Below are positions 54,534 through 62,852 of a stretch of DNA of 64,000 nt, in pieces; the first letter of the stretch is position 1; every line of letters begins with the position of its first letter. The position numbers and the translations under genes are program-made. The stretch is from Streptomyces sp. CB02009. Lineage in GTDB: Bacteria; Actinomycetota; Actinomycetes; Streptomycetales; Streptomycetaceae. The stretch covers positions 1 to 64,000 of the forward strand of contig NZ_LIVV01000009.1 in the NCBI RefSeq assembly GCF_001905825.1, given 5' to 3'. The notes below the pieces were generated by a model that was not told where the DNA came from, did no database searches, and was given only the letters and a program-made list of their open reading frames with translations.

Positions 54534-55243
54534 CAGCGAGCCGTGCGCCGCGTGAGCCAGAGGACTCCGGCCGCGCCGGTGAGGAGGACGGTGCCGCCGA
54601 GGGTGCCGAGGGCCATGGCGGAGTCGAGCGGGCCGGTCCTGGGCAGTTCGGCGCCCGTGTTCCCGCCGTCGCCTTCGTCGCCCGTGTCGGCGGGCGGCGG
54701 GGTGTCGGAGCCGCCGGAGAGTCCCGTCACCTCCAGTTCGAGGGCGGGCTTCGGGTTGTTCTTCGGGGTGCAGACGGCCGCGTCCATGCCGAGCGCGTGG
54801 ACGGTCAGGGTTCCGGCCGTGAAGGTCACCTTGCCGTTCTTCTTCGGGGTGTACGTGCCCGTCAGCGTGCCGATCCTGATCGGGGTGTCGGGCGGGATGG
54901 CGGCGGTGTTCGGCGTTCCCTTGACCTTGACGGTGCCGGAGTCCGCGCCGCCGAGGACGAGGTCGGCGCGCGGGGTCATGACGCCCTTGGGCAGCTCGAC
55001 CGGGCTGTCGGAGACGCCCTTCTCGAACGCCATCGTGATCGTGTACGCGCTGCCGTTCTTGACGGCCTTGATGTCGACGGGCGAGACGGCGCCCTTGGGC
55101 CCGATCTTCGTCTCGCAGGCGTAGTCGACGTCGACGACGGCCGCCTGGGCGGTCGGCGCGCCGGCGAGCACGGTCGCGCCCGCCACCGCGACCGCCGCCG
55201 CGAGCGCGGCGGTCGTTCTCCTCCGGTTCGGCTCCTTGGACAC
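54533..55243 (-). CDS. secreted wall-anchored protein with LPRTG sorting signal
   Basis: The 236-residue product has a signal peptide (TTAALAAAVAVAGATVLAGAP), one beta-rich domain (about residues 35-175) and a Thr/Asp/Gly/Pro spacer. It ends with LPRTG, a hydrophobic helix and RRTAR, a full sortase signal. The domain shares the pattern cationic start, ELPKGVMTPRADLVLGGADSGTV and GTLTVHALG with the larger LAETG protein. I chose GTG at 55243 because GAGGG lies 9 nt upstream; GTG at 55252 is the alternative. It is the first gene of the operon. Confidence 0.82.
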   Translation of the reverse strand: MSKEPNRRRTTAALAAAVAVAGATVLAGAPTAQAAVVDVDYACETKIGPKGAVSPVDIKAVKNGSAYTITMAFEKGVSDSPVELPKGVMTPRADLVLGGADSGTVKVKGTPNTAAIPPDTPIRIGTLTGTYTPKKNGKVTFTAGTLTVHALGMDAAVCTPKNNPKPALELEVTGLSGGSDTPPPADTGDEGDGGNTGAELPRTGPLDSAMALGTLGGTVLLTGAAGVLWLTRRTAR

Positions 55244-55343
55244 CCCGAGCACCCCTCACCGCAATGGAACTGACGGTCTTTCAGATTGGGCGTCAAGGTA
55301 CGCCCGGGGCCTTGCGGAGGGAAGAAGAGAGACGGTGAAAGTC

Positions 55344-55763
55344 CTAGGCGGGTGCGGAGAGTTCGGCCCAGACGGTCTTTCCGGGGGCGCCGGGGGTGCG
55401 CTCGATGCCCCAGTCGAGGCAGAGCCGCTGGACGATGAACATGCCGTGGCCGCCGGGGCGCCCGGCCCGGTGCGGGGTGCGGGGCGCGGGAGTTCCGGCG
55501 CCCCGGTCGGTGACTTCGAGGCGCAGGGCCTTGGGCAGCCGCAGGACGCGGAGGCGCTCGGGGCCCTCGGCGTGCAGGCAGGCGTTGGTGACGAGCTCGG
55601 AGACGACGAGCAGGACGTCCTCGGCGGCGGCCCTGCGGTCGGCGGTGGCGGCCGGCAGCCAGCCCCACTCCTGGAGCGCGGACCGCGTGAAGTCACGGGC
55701 GAGCGGCACCGTGCCGCTCGTCTCGCCGAGGGCGAGCGTACGGACGTCGGAAGCTTGGTCCAT
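55344..55763 (-). CDS. RsbW-like anti-sigma factor, ATP-binding serine kinase
   Basis: The 139-residue product is a HATPase-fold anti-sigma factor. The N-box is VVSELVTNACLHAEGP and the G-box regions are DRGAGTP and GGHGMFIVQRLC. Such proteins bind and silence SigB-type sigma factors and phosphorylate an antagonist. It follows the STAS gene by 88 nt, and both are divergent from the sigma gene. By synteny it corresponds to the S. coelicolor ArsI (SCO3067) protein, from memory. Confidence 0.88.
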   Translation of the reverse strand: MDQASDVRTLALGETSGTVPLARDFTRSALQEWGWLPAATADRRAAAEDVLLVVSELVTNACLHAEGPERLRVLRLPKALRLEVTDRGAGTPAPRTPHRAGRPGGHGMFIVQRLCLDWGIERTPGAPGKTVWAELSAPA

Positions 55764-55851
55764 CAGCGCTTCACCTCACCGATCGACGGGACAGAGGGCA
55801 GGACGTGCGGGCGGTGCGGAGCCGGGACGTGGGGGCGGGCCCGGCCGGGGG

Positions 55852-56220
55852 TCAGCCGGGCAGGGCCGTGGCGAGCGTCTCGTGCACGGTGAAGACGACC
55901 TCCGCGCCCGTGATGTGGAACACCCGGGCCACCGCGGGCCGCATCCCGACGAGATGGACGCCGCCACCGGCGGCGTCCGCCCTCAGCCGGGCGCCGAGGA
56001 GCACGTTGAGCCCGGTCGAGTCGCAGAACTCCAGACCCGAGCAGTCGACGACGAGTCGCGAGCGGCCCTCGTCCAGCGCCTGGTCCAGGGGGGAGCGCAG
56101 CAGTTCGGCGGTGTAGTGATCGAGCTCACCCACCGGGGCGAGGATCTCGGTCCGGTCCACGGTCCGGACTTCGACCCGCAACCGCGCGGGCGGTGCGCTG
56201 CCGATGTTCTCGCGGTCCAT
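55852..56220 (-). CDS. STAS-domain anti-anti-sigma factor
   Basis: The 122-residue product is a SpoIIAA/RsbV-type antagonist. The phosphorylated serine is probably S68 in LEFCDSTGLNVLLG, just after the VVDCSGL strand. When unphosphorylated it would capture the anti-sigma factor encoded next to it. The ATG giving MDRENIGSAPP was chosen; upstream in-frame sequence lacks coding character. Confidence 0.9.
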   Translation of the reverse strand: MDRENIGSAPPARLRVEVRTVDRTEILAPVGELDHYTAELLRSPLDQALDEGRSRLVVDCSGLEFCDSTGLNVLLGARLRADAAGGGVHLVGMRPAVARVFHITGAEVVFTVHETLATALPG

Positions 56221-56439
56221 GGCCGTGCCTCTTTCGCTCTCGCGGATGCCGACTGACGTGCCTCGAACCCTACAAGCGGGACGCCCTCCGATGCACACGA
56301 GGTCCACCACATAAGGGACAAACCGGATTATCGATACTTGCGACCTTCACCGCCGAGCAGGTAGGGCTAGGAGGGAACACCCGACACGACCGGCCTCGGA
56401 GGCGCCGCAAACCGCAGCAAGAACCCACGAAGGAGACCC

Positions 56440-57378
56440 ATGTCACCCCGGCTCGACGCCCCGCGTACCCCCGACGCGCCGTCGGCAGAAGTCCCCCCGG
56501 ACCACTCGCTCGACCACCATGCCGCGCTCTCCCACGAGCCCGCGCACGCACTCCCGCACGACCTGGCGCTCGCGCTCCCGATCGACCGGCCGCTCGACGG
56601 CATCGGCCCCGTCGACGCGCGCTCCCTGTCGAAGCAGCTCTTCGCCCGGCTCGCCGAGCTCGAAGAGGGCACCCACGACCACGCGTACGTCCGCAACACC
56701 CTCGTCGAACTCAATCTGGCCCTCGTCAGGTTCGCCGCCGCCCGCTTCGGCACCCGCAGCGAGCCGATGGAGGACATCGTCCAGGTCGGCACCATCGGCC
56801 TCATCAAGGCGATCGACCGCTTCGAGCTCACCCGCGGCGTGGAGTTCCCCACCTTCGCGATGCCCACGATCATCGGCGAGATCAAGCGCTTCTTCCGCGA
56901 CACCTCGTGGTCCGTGCACGTGCCGCGCAGGCTCCAGGAGCTGCGGCTCGAGCTCGCCAAGGCGGGCGACGCCCTCTCCCAGCGCCTCGACCGCGCGCCG
57001 ACCGTCGCCGAACTCGCCGAGGAGCTCGGCATCCCGCCGGAGGAGGTCGTCGAGGGCATGGCCGCGAGCAACGCGTACACCGCGAGCTCGCTCGACGCGC
57101 AGCCCGACGAGGAGGAGGGCCCCGGCGGCGAGGCCACGCTCGCCGACCGGCTGGGCTACGAGGACCACGGCCTCACCGGGATCGAGTACATCGCCTCCCT
57201 GAAGCCGATGATCGCCTCGCTGCCCGCCCGCGACCGGCAGATCCTCTCGCTCCGCTTCGTCTCCGGCATGACCCAGTCGGAGATCGGCACGGAGCTCGGC
57301 ATCTCCCAGATGCACGTGTCCCGGCTGCTCTCCCGCACCCTCGCCACCCTGCGCCGCGGCCTCACTCTGGAGGAATGA
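56440..57378 (+). CDS. sigI: SigB/SigF-family RNA polymerase sigma factor, probably SigI
   Basis: The 312-residue product has a 70-residue His/Pro/Ala-rich start, then sigma regions 2 (EDIVQVGTIGLIKAIDRFEL, EFPTFAMPTIIGEIKRFFRD), 3 and 4 (LPARDRQILSLRFVSGMTQSEI, GISQMHVSRLLSRTL). It belongs to the stress and development SigB/F/G group. The symbol rests on remembered S. coelicolor synteny (SCO3066-3068); the family call is firm, the symbol less so. A divergent 219-bp region separates it from its probable regulators. Confidence 0.88.
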   Translation: MSPRLDAPRTPDAPSAEVPPDHSLDHHAALSHEPAHALPHDLALALPIDRPLDGIGPVDARSLSKQLFARLAELEEGTHDHAYVRNTLVELNLALVRFAAARFGTRSEPMEDIVQVGTIGLIKAIDRFELTRGVEFPTFAMPTIIGEIKRFFRDTSWSVHVPRRLQELRLELAKAGDALSQRLDRAPTVAELAEELGIPPEEVVEGMAASNAYTASSLDAQPDEEEGPGGEATLADRLGYEDHGLTGIEYIASLKPMIASLPARDRQILSLRFVSGMTQSEIGTELGISQMHVSRLLSRTLATLRRGLTLEE

Positions 57379-57414
57379 CCTCCACCGGCTTCCCCGAGCC
57401 GCCAAAATGGCTGC

Positions 57415-57459
57415 GGAAAGGGCCCGTCCACGGTCTTCCGACCCGTGACGGGCCCTTCC
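57415..57459 (+). terminator. terminator after the sigma factor gene
   Basis: GGAAAGGGCCCGTC (57415-57428) pairs with GACGGGCCCTTCC (57447-57459), with one extra A in the first arm. It lies 37 nt past the sigma stop codon. Confidence 0.75.
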
Positions 57460-57581
57460 GCATGCCGCGCCCCGAGCCACTCCCGCGGCAGCTCGCGCGA
57501 CCAACCGCGCGACGGGGGCGTCTTGTTGACGCGGCATCCGGAATGGGCCACATTGAGCCCGGGGGTTCAGGGGGGAATCAC

Positions 57582-58808
57582 ATGTTTTCTGCGTACGCGG
57601 AACTGGAAGAACGCATGCGCGGCCGGCTCGGGGGCAGGGAGTGCCTCTACGTGCCGTCGTGCCGCTTCGGGCTCTACCTCGCGCTGCGGCACTGGTGCCG
57701 GCCCGGCGGCAAGGTCCTGATGTCACCGGTCAACGACGACGTCATCTTCTTCGTCGTCCTGGCCGCCGGGCTCCGCCCCGTCCAGGCACCGCTCGACCCC
57801 CGGGACGGCTCGATCGACACCGCCGCCGTGCCCGAGCCCGTCTGGCGGGACCTCTCCGCCGTCCTCACCACCAATCTGTACGGGAACCCCGACCCGGCTC
57901 CGGAGCTGCGGGGCCACTGCGACCGGCTCGGCATCCCGCTGATCGAGGACGCGGCCCACGCGATCGGCTCCACCGTCGGCGGGCGCCCGGTCGGCACGTA
58001 CGGCGAGGCGTCCGTCTTCAGCCTCTCCAAGCACACCGGCGCCAAGACCGGCGGCTTCCTGGCCCTCGCCGACCCGGCCCTGCGCGAGGAACTCGCTTCC
58101 GCCCGCGACGCGTTGCTGCACCCGACCCGCCCCACCGCCGAACTCGCCCACCTCGTACGGCCGTACGCCGAGTCCGCGCTGCGCGGACTGCGCCTGGTCG
58201 GAGCCGCGCGGGCGGCCGTCCGGCGGCTCGGCCTGGAGGAACGGGAGGAGATCCGGATGCCGCTCCGCGCCGAGGAGCTGACCCGGGCCCTCACGGCGGC
58301 GCCCGCGCTCGAACCCTTCCACTCCTGGGTCCGGGTCGACATGCACGACTACCGGCTGCGGCCCGGAGCTGGCCGGCTCCGCCGCACCACCCGCAGGTTC
58401 GGCCGGCTCGACGACGTCCTCGACGCCCACCGGGCGGGCACCGCCCTGCTGCTGGCGGGCGAGTACGGCACGGCGGAGGCGTTCCCGGGCGGGATGCCCG
58501 AGGAACCCGAGGCCGGGACGCCGGCGCAGCCGCTCTACCGGGTGCCGCTGCTCGTCGACGACCGGGACGCGGCCGTCGTCGCCCTCGCCCGGCGCCGGAT
58601 CACCACCGGCTACCTCTACGACCCGCCGCTCGACAGCTACGCGGGAGAGTCCTTCACGGACCCCTCGCCCGCGCCGGAACCGGCCGCCTGGTTCGCCCGG
58701 CACGCGCTGCCGGTGGACCCGCGCCGCGCGGCCGAGGCGGTCGCGGTCCTGCGCGGCGCCGGAATCCGCCCGGCCCGCCCGTCGATGGTCCCCGGCGGGT
58801 CACGGTGA
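57582..58808 (+). CDS. DegT/DnrJ/EryC1-like PLP-dependent sugar aminotransferase
   Basis: The 408-residue product has the fold-type I layout of sugar aminotransferases, with PLP-binding D123 in IEDAAHAIGS and a Lys-containing SLSKHTGAKTGGFL segment (K150 or K155 as the Schiff-base Lys). Its start is shorter than usual, and several loops differ from classical DegT enzymes, so activity is not certain. GGGGGGA precedes the ATG by 7 nt. Its stop overlaps the flippase start by 4 nt, tying it to polysaccharide production. Confidence 0.82.
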   Translation: MFSAYAELEERMRGRLGGRECLYVPSCRFGLYLALRHWCRPGGKVLMSPVNDDVIFFVVLAAGLRPVQAPLDPRDGSIDTAAVPEPVWRDLSAVLTTNLYGNPDPAPELRGHCDRLGIPLIEDAAHAIGSTVGGRPVGTYGEASVFSLSKHTGAKTGGFLALADPALREELASARDALLHPTRPTAELAHLVRPYAESALRGLRLVGAARAAVRRLGLEEREEIRMPLRAEELTRALTAAPALEPFHSWVRVDMHDYRLRPGAGRLRRTTRRFGRLDDVLDAHRAGTALLLAGEYGTAEAFPGGMPEEPEAGTPAQPLYRVPLLVDDRDAAVVALARRRITTGYLYDPPLDSYAGESFTDPSPAPEPAAWFARHALPVDPRRAAEAVAVLRGAGIRPARPSMVPGGSR

Positions 58809-61096
58809 CGGAGACGGTACGGCTGCGGGGGTCCGACCGGGACGACGCGACAGGAACGACAGGAACGACAGGCATGGCGGGCACGACGGGGTACGGACCG
58901 GCGTCGGCCGGGGCGGGCGGCGGGAAGGGGCCGGACTCCGACCCGCACCCGGGCTCGGGCTCGGGCTCCGGCTTCAACCCGCACTCGGGCTCCGGCTCGG
59001 GCTCGGGCTCGGGCTCGGGCATCGACCCGCACTCCGGCTCCGGCTCCGACCCGCACTCCGAGTCCGGCTCCGCCGAGAACTCCATGTTCCGCAACGCCTA
59101 CGCACTGATGCTCTCCACCGGCGTCTCGGCGGCCCTCGGCCTCGGCTTCTGGCTGATCGCCGCCCGCTACTACTCGGAGGAGGCCGTCGGCCAGGGCTCC
59201 GCAGCCATCGCCGCGCAGCGGATGCTCGCCTCGATCACGGCGACCACCCTGTCCGGCGCGGTCGTCCGCTACGTCCCCCGGGCCGGCCGCGCCACCGGCC
59301 CTCTGGTCGTGCGCCTGTACCTGTTCAGCACGGTCGTCGTCACCGTGGCCTGCGGGATCTTCCTGCTCACCATCGACCTGTGGGGACCCTCGTACGCCCC
59401 GCTCGGCACCCTGTCCGCCGGGATCTTCTTCACCGCGTCCGCCGTCGGCTGGGCCCTGCTCACCCTCCAGGACGGGGTGCTCACCGGCCTGAGACGGGCC
59501 TTCTGGGTCCCCGTCGGCAACGCCGTCTTCTCGCTGGGCAAGCTCGTCCTGCTCGTCCTGCTCGCGGCCTCCGTGCCGGTCCTCGGCGTCTTCGTCTCCT
59601 GGGCGGCGGCGATCGTGCTCTCCGTCCTGCCGCTGGGCTGGCTGGTGTTCCGCCGGCTCATCCCCCAGCAGGCCCGCGCCGACCGGGACCGCGAACCGCC
59701 GGGCATGCGGGAGATCGGCCGGTTCATCGCCGGTGACTCCGTCGGGGCGTTCTTCAGCCTCATCATGATCAGCCTGCTGCCGGTGATGGTCGCCGTCCGC
59801 TTCGACGCCGCCCACAACGCCTTCTTCTACACGGCGTACACCGTCGGCGGCACCATGGAGTTCATGGCCATCAACATGGCCTCCTCGCTCACCGCGCACG
59901 CCTCGCACAGCCCCGAGTCCCTCGCCGAGGGCGTGCGGGGCGCGCTGCGCCGCATGGTGCTGCTGCTCGTCCCCGTCGTGCTCGTCCTCGTCGTCTTCGC
60001 GCCGCTGATCCTGGCCCCCTTCGGCCAGGGCTACCAGGACAACGGCTCCACCGTGCTGCGGCTCCTCGCCGCCGCGGCGCTGCCCCGGGTCGCCGTGGAG
60101 CTCTACATCGGCGTGCTGCGGGTCCAGGGCCGTACGGGCATGCTCGCCGTCCTCCAGGGCGCGATGTGCGTCCTCGTGCTCGGCAGCGCGGCCGTGCTGC
60201 TCGGCCCGTACGGCATCAGCGGGGCCGGTATCGCCGTCCTCGGCGCGATGACCCTGATGGCGGTGGCCTGCGTGCCGGGCCTGCGGGCCACCCTGAAGGG
60301 GCGGACCCCGGCCGAACGCCCCCGGGCCGCGGCCCGGGTGAAGGAGCGCGAGGAGGACGGGTACGGCACCAACTGGGCGCGGGAGAGCGCCTATCTGCGC
60401 GGTGCGCACGAGTCGGTGACGCCGGCCTTCGGCATCCCCGTGTACGTACCGCGGCAGCGCGACGAGGCGCCCGCGGGCCCGCTCGCCCGGCCCCTGCCGC
60501 CCCCGGCGTCCCGGCCGGAGGCACCGGACGCGCCCGACCGGTGGGGGACCTGGCTGTGGCCGGCGCTCGGCCTGGCGGCCGGTCTCTTCTGGTTCCCGCT
60601 CGCCCGGTCCGGCGAGCTCGACGTGGCGACGCTGTCCGGGACCGGACTGCTCACCGCCCTGCCCGCGGTCACCCTCCTCGCCGGGCTGCTCCTGGTCGCC
60701 CTCCAGGGCGCCGCCGTCGGACTCCGCCTCTTCCGCCCCGCGTTCGCCGCGGCGGTCCTGCTCGCCACCTTCCTGGCCCTGCACACGGCCCCGCCGCTGC
60801 TCGGCCTGCGGCCCGCCGACGCGGCGGGTCCCGGGGCGGCGCTCCTGGGCGAAGGCGTCGAGCGGGCGGTCGTCCCGATCGCGCTGCAGGCCCTGAGCCT
60901 GCTCCTGACGGCCGTGCTGCTGCGGGTGGTCGGGGTGGGCGCGCGGGTCACCGCCGGTGTGGTGTGGGTCCTGGTCTGGGCGGGCTGGGCGGGCCAGCAG
61001 GCCTTCGCCACGGCTCCGCTCCCGCTCTTCCTGGGGCTGGCCGGCGGCACGATGGCGGTGTGCGCCTTCCGGGGGCTGACGTCGGGACGCCGCTGA
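58805..61096 (+). CDS. polysaccharide flippase-like membrane protein with C-terminal extension
   Basis: The 763-residue product starts with about 90 low-complexity residues of DPHSGSGSGSG-type repeats. A roughly 430-residue Wzx/MATE-like flippase follows with about 12-14 helices (NAYALMLSTGVSAALGLGFWL, then RFIAGDSVGAFFSLIMISLLP). After a basic linker of about 90 residues comes an extra 180-residue hydrophobic domain of about five helices, not typical of flippases. It probably moves lipid-linked glycan units to the outer face. GTGA overlap with the aminotransferase gene shows coupling. Confidence 0.83.
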   Translation: MTETVRLRGSDRDDATGTTGTTGMAGTTGYGPASAGAGGGKGPDSDPHPGSGSGSGFNPHSGSGSGSGSGSGIDPHSGSGSDPHSESGSAENSMFRNAYALMLSTGVSAALGLGFWLIAARYYSEEAVGQGSAAIAAQRMLASITATTLSGAVVRYVPRAGRATGPLVVRLYLFSTVVVTVACGIFLLTIDLWGPSYAPLGTLSAGIFFTASAVGWALLTLQDGVLTGLRRAFWVPVGNAVFSLGKLVLLVLLAASVPVLGVFVSWAAAIVLSVLPLGWLVFRRLIPQQARADRDREPPGMREIGRFIAGDSVGAFFSLIMISLLPVMVAVRFDAAHNAFFYTAYTVGGTMEFMAINMASSLTAHASHSPESLAEGVRGALRRMVLLLVPVVLVLVVFAPLILAPFGQGYQDNGSTVLRLLAAAALPRVAVELYIGVLRVQGRTGMLAVLQGAMCVLVLGSAAVLLGPYGISGAGIAVLGAMTLMAVACVPGLRATLKGRTPAERPRAAARVKEREEDGYGTNWARESAYLRGAHESVTPAFGIPVYVPRQRDEAPAGPLARPLPPPASRPEAPDAPDRWGTWLWPALGLAAGLFWFPLARSGELDVATLSGTGLLTALPAVTLLAGLLLVALQGAAVGLRLFRPAFAAAVLLATFLALHTAPPLLGLRPADAAGPGAALLGEGVERAVVPIALQALSLLLTAVLLRVVGVGARVTAGVVWVLVWAGWAGQQAFATAPLPLFLGLAGGTMAVCAFRGLTSGRR

Positions 61097-61135
61097 GCCC
61101 CCGGGCGCGGCCCCCGGGCGCGGCCCCCGGGCGCG
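61097..61135. repeat. three exact 13-bp repeats between convergent genes
   Basis: GCCCCCGGGCGCG occurs three times in direct succession (61097, 61110, 61123). Each contains the palindrome CCCGGG, so many overlapping hairpins are possible. It fills the whole gap between two convergent stop codons and may act as a terminator. Confidence 0.75.
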
Positions 61136-61137
61136 GG

Positions 61138-62199
61138 TCAGCGGTCCGGCACGTCCTGCCGGAAGTACGGGTCCCGCCCGGCGATCCGGTAGCCCTCCAG
61201 GGCGGGACCGGAGTCGACGGTCAAGTCGCAGCCGGGCCCGGGCACGGCCCGGTTCCAGTGCACGTACGCCCGTGCCTCCGGCAGGGTCGGCGCCGTCCCC
61301 GGGATCGCGGCGTACCAGTCGCGCTGCCGCTCGGGCCGCTCGGGGTCGGGGGCGGTGGAGAATTCGGAGAACATGATCGGCTTGTCGTCGGAGATGTTCT
61401 TCCGGAGCCAGTCGTAGCCGGGCCGCTGGCTCCGGTCGAAGTCGAGCCAGTCCGGCGACTTGTGGCAGAGGTAGTAGTTGTACTGGTCCATGCCGATCCA
61501 GTCGACGTAGTCGTCGCCCGGGTAGAGCGCCTTCATCGTCGCGGCGTTGCCGAGCCAGCCGGAGACCGTCCACACCCACACCACGTTGGTGACGCCCAGC
61601 TTCTCGAAGCGGTCGTGGAGGTGGCGGTAGGCGGCGACGTACTCCTCGGGGGTCCCCGCGCCCTCGGGGATGCGGAAGTCGGCCTCCTGGTCGAAGGAGA
61701 AGAAGACCCGCTTGCCGTACTCCTTGATCCGCCGGGCCTGCGGGTCGATGACGGAGGCGTCGTACCGCCCGGAGGCGATGTTCTTCCAGCCGAGCTGCCG
61801 CTCGGTCCAGCCGGCGTGGTGCTTCTCGGTCCACACGGTGGACTCCCAGGCCAGCATGAGGAGCCGCTCGCGGCCGAGTTCCCGCTCGTCGGCGGTGAGG
61901 AGTTCGCCGTCCGCCGCGCTCCCCGACATGTCGTGGTACGTGTACACGAGGTCGAGCTTGCGGCCGATCTTCTTCTCGAAGGCGTACACGGGCCGGGTGA
62001 GCGAGCTGTCCTCGTCGTACGGGATGTAGGCGCCCCACCAGGCCCCGCACGGGGCGACGAGCACGGCGTCCGGGGTGCAGCGGTCGTCGCCCTCGGCGAG
62101 GGTCGACCGGACCACCGCGCCGGCGGTCAGCACGCCGACGGCGGCCAGCGCGACCGCGAGGCGGGTCCGGCGGTTGCCCCGGGCCTGCCGGCCGGTCAT
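61138..62199 (-). CDS. secreted GH26-like glycoside hydrolase
   Basis: The 353-residue product has a signal or anchor segment (LAVALAAVGVLTAGAVV) and a TIM-barrel-like domain. Its candidate catalytic glutamates are E172 (FFSFDQEADF) and E279 (IMFSEFSTAP), with aromatic substrate-site stretches such as VVWVWTVSGWLG and DWIGMDQYNYYLCH. The pattern fits GH26-type endo-beta-mannanases/glucanases, a family often found in exopolysaccharide loci. The ATG overlaps the upstream membrane-protein stop by 4 nt. Confidence 0.8.
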   Translation of the reverse strand: MTGRQARGNRRTRLAVALAAVGVLTAGAVVRSTLAEGDDRCTPDAVLVAPCGAWWGAYIPYDEDSSLTRPVYAFEKKIGRKLDLVYTYHDMSGSAADGELLTADERELGRERLLMLAWESTVWTEKHHAGWTERQLGWKNIASGRYDASVIDPQARRIKEYGKRVFFSFDQEADFRIPEGAGTPEEYVAAYRHLHDRFEKLGVTNVVWVWTVSGWLGNAATMKALYPGDDYVDWIGMDQYNYYLCHKSPDWLDFDRSQRPGYDWLRKNISDDKPIMFSEFSTAPDPERPERQRDWYAAIPGTAPTLPEARAYVHWNRAVPGPGCDLTVDSGPALEGYRIAGRDPYFRQDVPDR

Positions 62200-62660
62200 C
62201 CGCCCCCACCGGTCCCTCGTTTCCGGAACTGCGGCGCACGGAGACGGAGCGGGCGGGTCCGGGAGGGTCGGGCGCCGTCGCGCTCGACGGCCCCGCGCGT
62301 GGCGGCCGGCAGCGGGACCCCGGGCAGGGCGGCGACGACGCTCACGAAGAGGGCGAGGACGACGAGGAAGACGGTGAGCGAGAAGGCCTTCGCCAGGAAC
62401 AGGGTGGTCGCGACGAGGGTGGCCACCGACAGGCTGACCGGCGCGGCAAGTGCCAGCGCCTCCAGCCGGGCGCCGGGGCGCAGTCCGAGCGGCTGCGGGA
62501 GCAGCAGGGCCAGGCCGGGCGCGAGGACGACGAAGGCGAGGACGGGGATCCAGCGGGCCGGGGAGCCGCCGGGCAGCGCGGTCGCCGCGAGGGCGACCCA
62601 TCCGGAGGCCGCGAGCGCGGCTCTGCGCTGGACGCGCGGGGTCAGGCGTGGGTGGGCCAT
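62196..62660 (-). CDS. small hydrophobic membrane protein
   Basis: The 154-residue product has about four transmembrane helices (such as WIPVLAFVVLAPGLALLLP and SLTVFLVVLALFVSVVAALP) and a basic C-terminal tail. I do not recognise the family. It is coupled by ATGA overlap to the downstream hydrolase gene and follows the partial membrane protein gene, so it probably serves the same envelope-glycan locus. Confidence 0.72.
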   Translation of the reverse strand: MAHPRLTPRVQRRAALAASGWVALAATALPGGSPARWIPVLAFVVLAPGLALLLPQPLGLRPGARLEALALAAPVSLSVATLVATTLFLAKAFSLTVFLVVLALFVSVVAALPGVPLPAATRGAVERDGARPSRTRPLRLRAPQFRKRGTGGGG

Positions 62661-62852
62661 GGCGTACCTGCTCCTCGTACGGGTGGGCCGACGGTCGGGT
62701 CGTCGGCGGGGTGTGCGGCCGGTGGCGGGGGTGCGGGCGGTGTCGGGCGTTGCGGCGGGTGGCGGGGGTGGCGGGATGCGGGCGGTGCGGCGGGTGGCGG
62801 CCGGTGGCGGGGTGCGGCCGGCGTGCGGCCGGGGGGGTGCGGGCGGTCGTGC

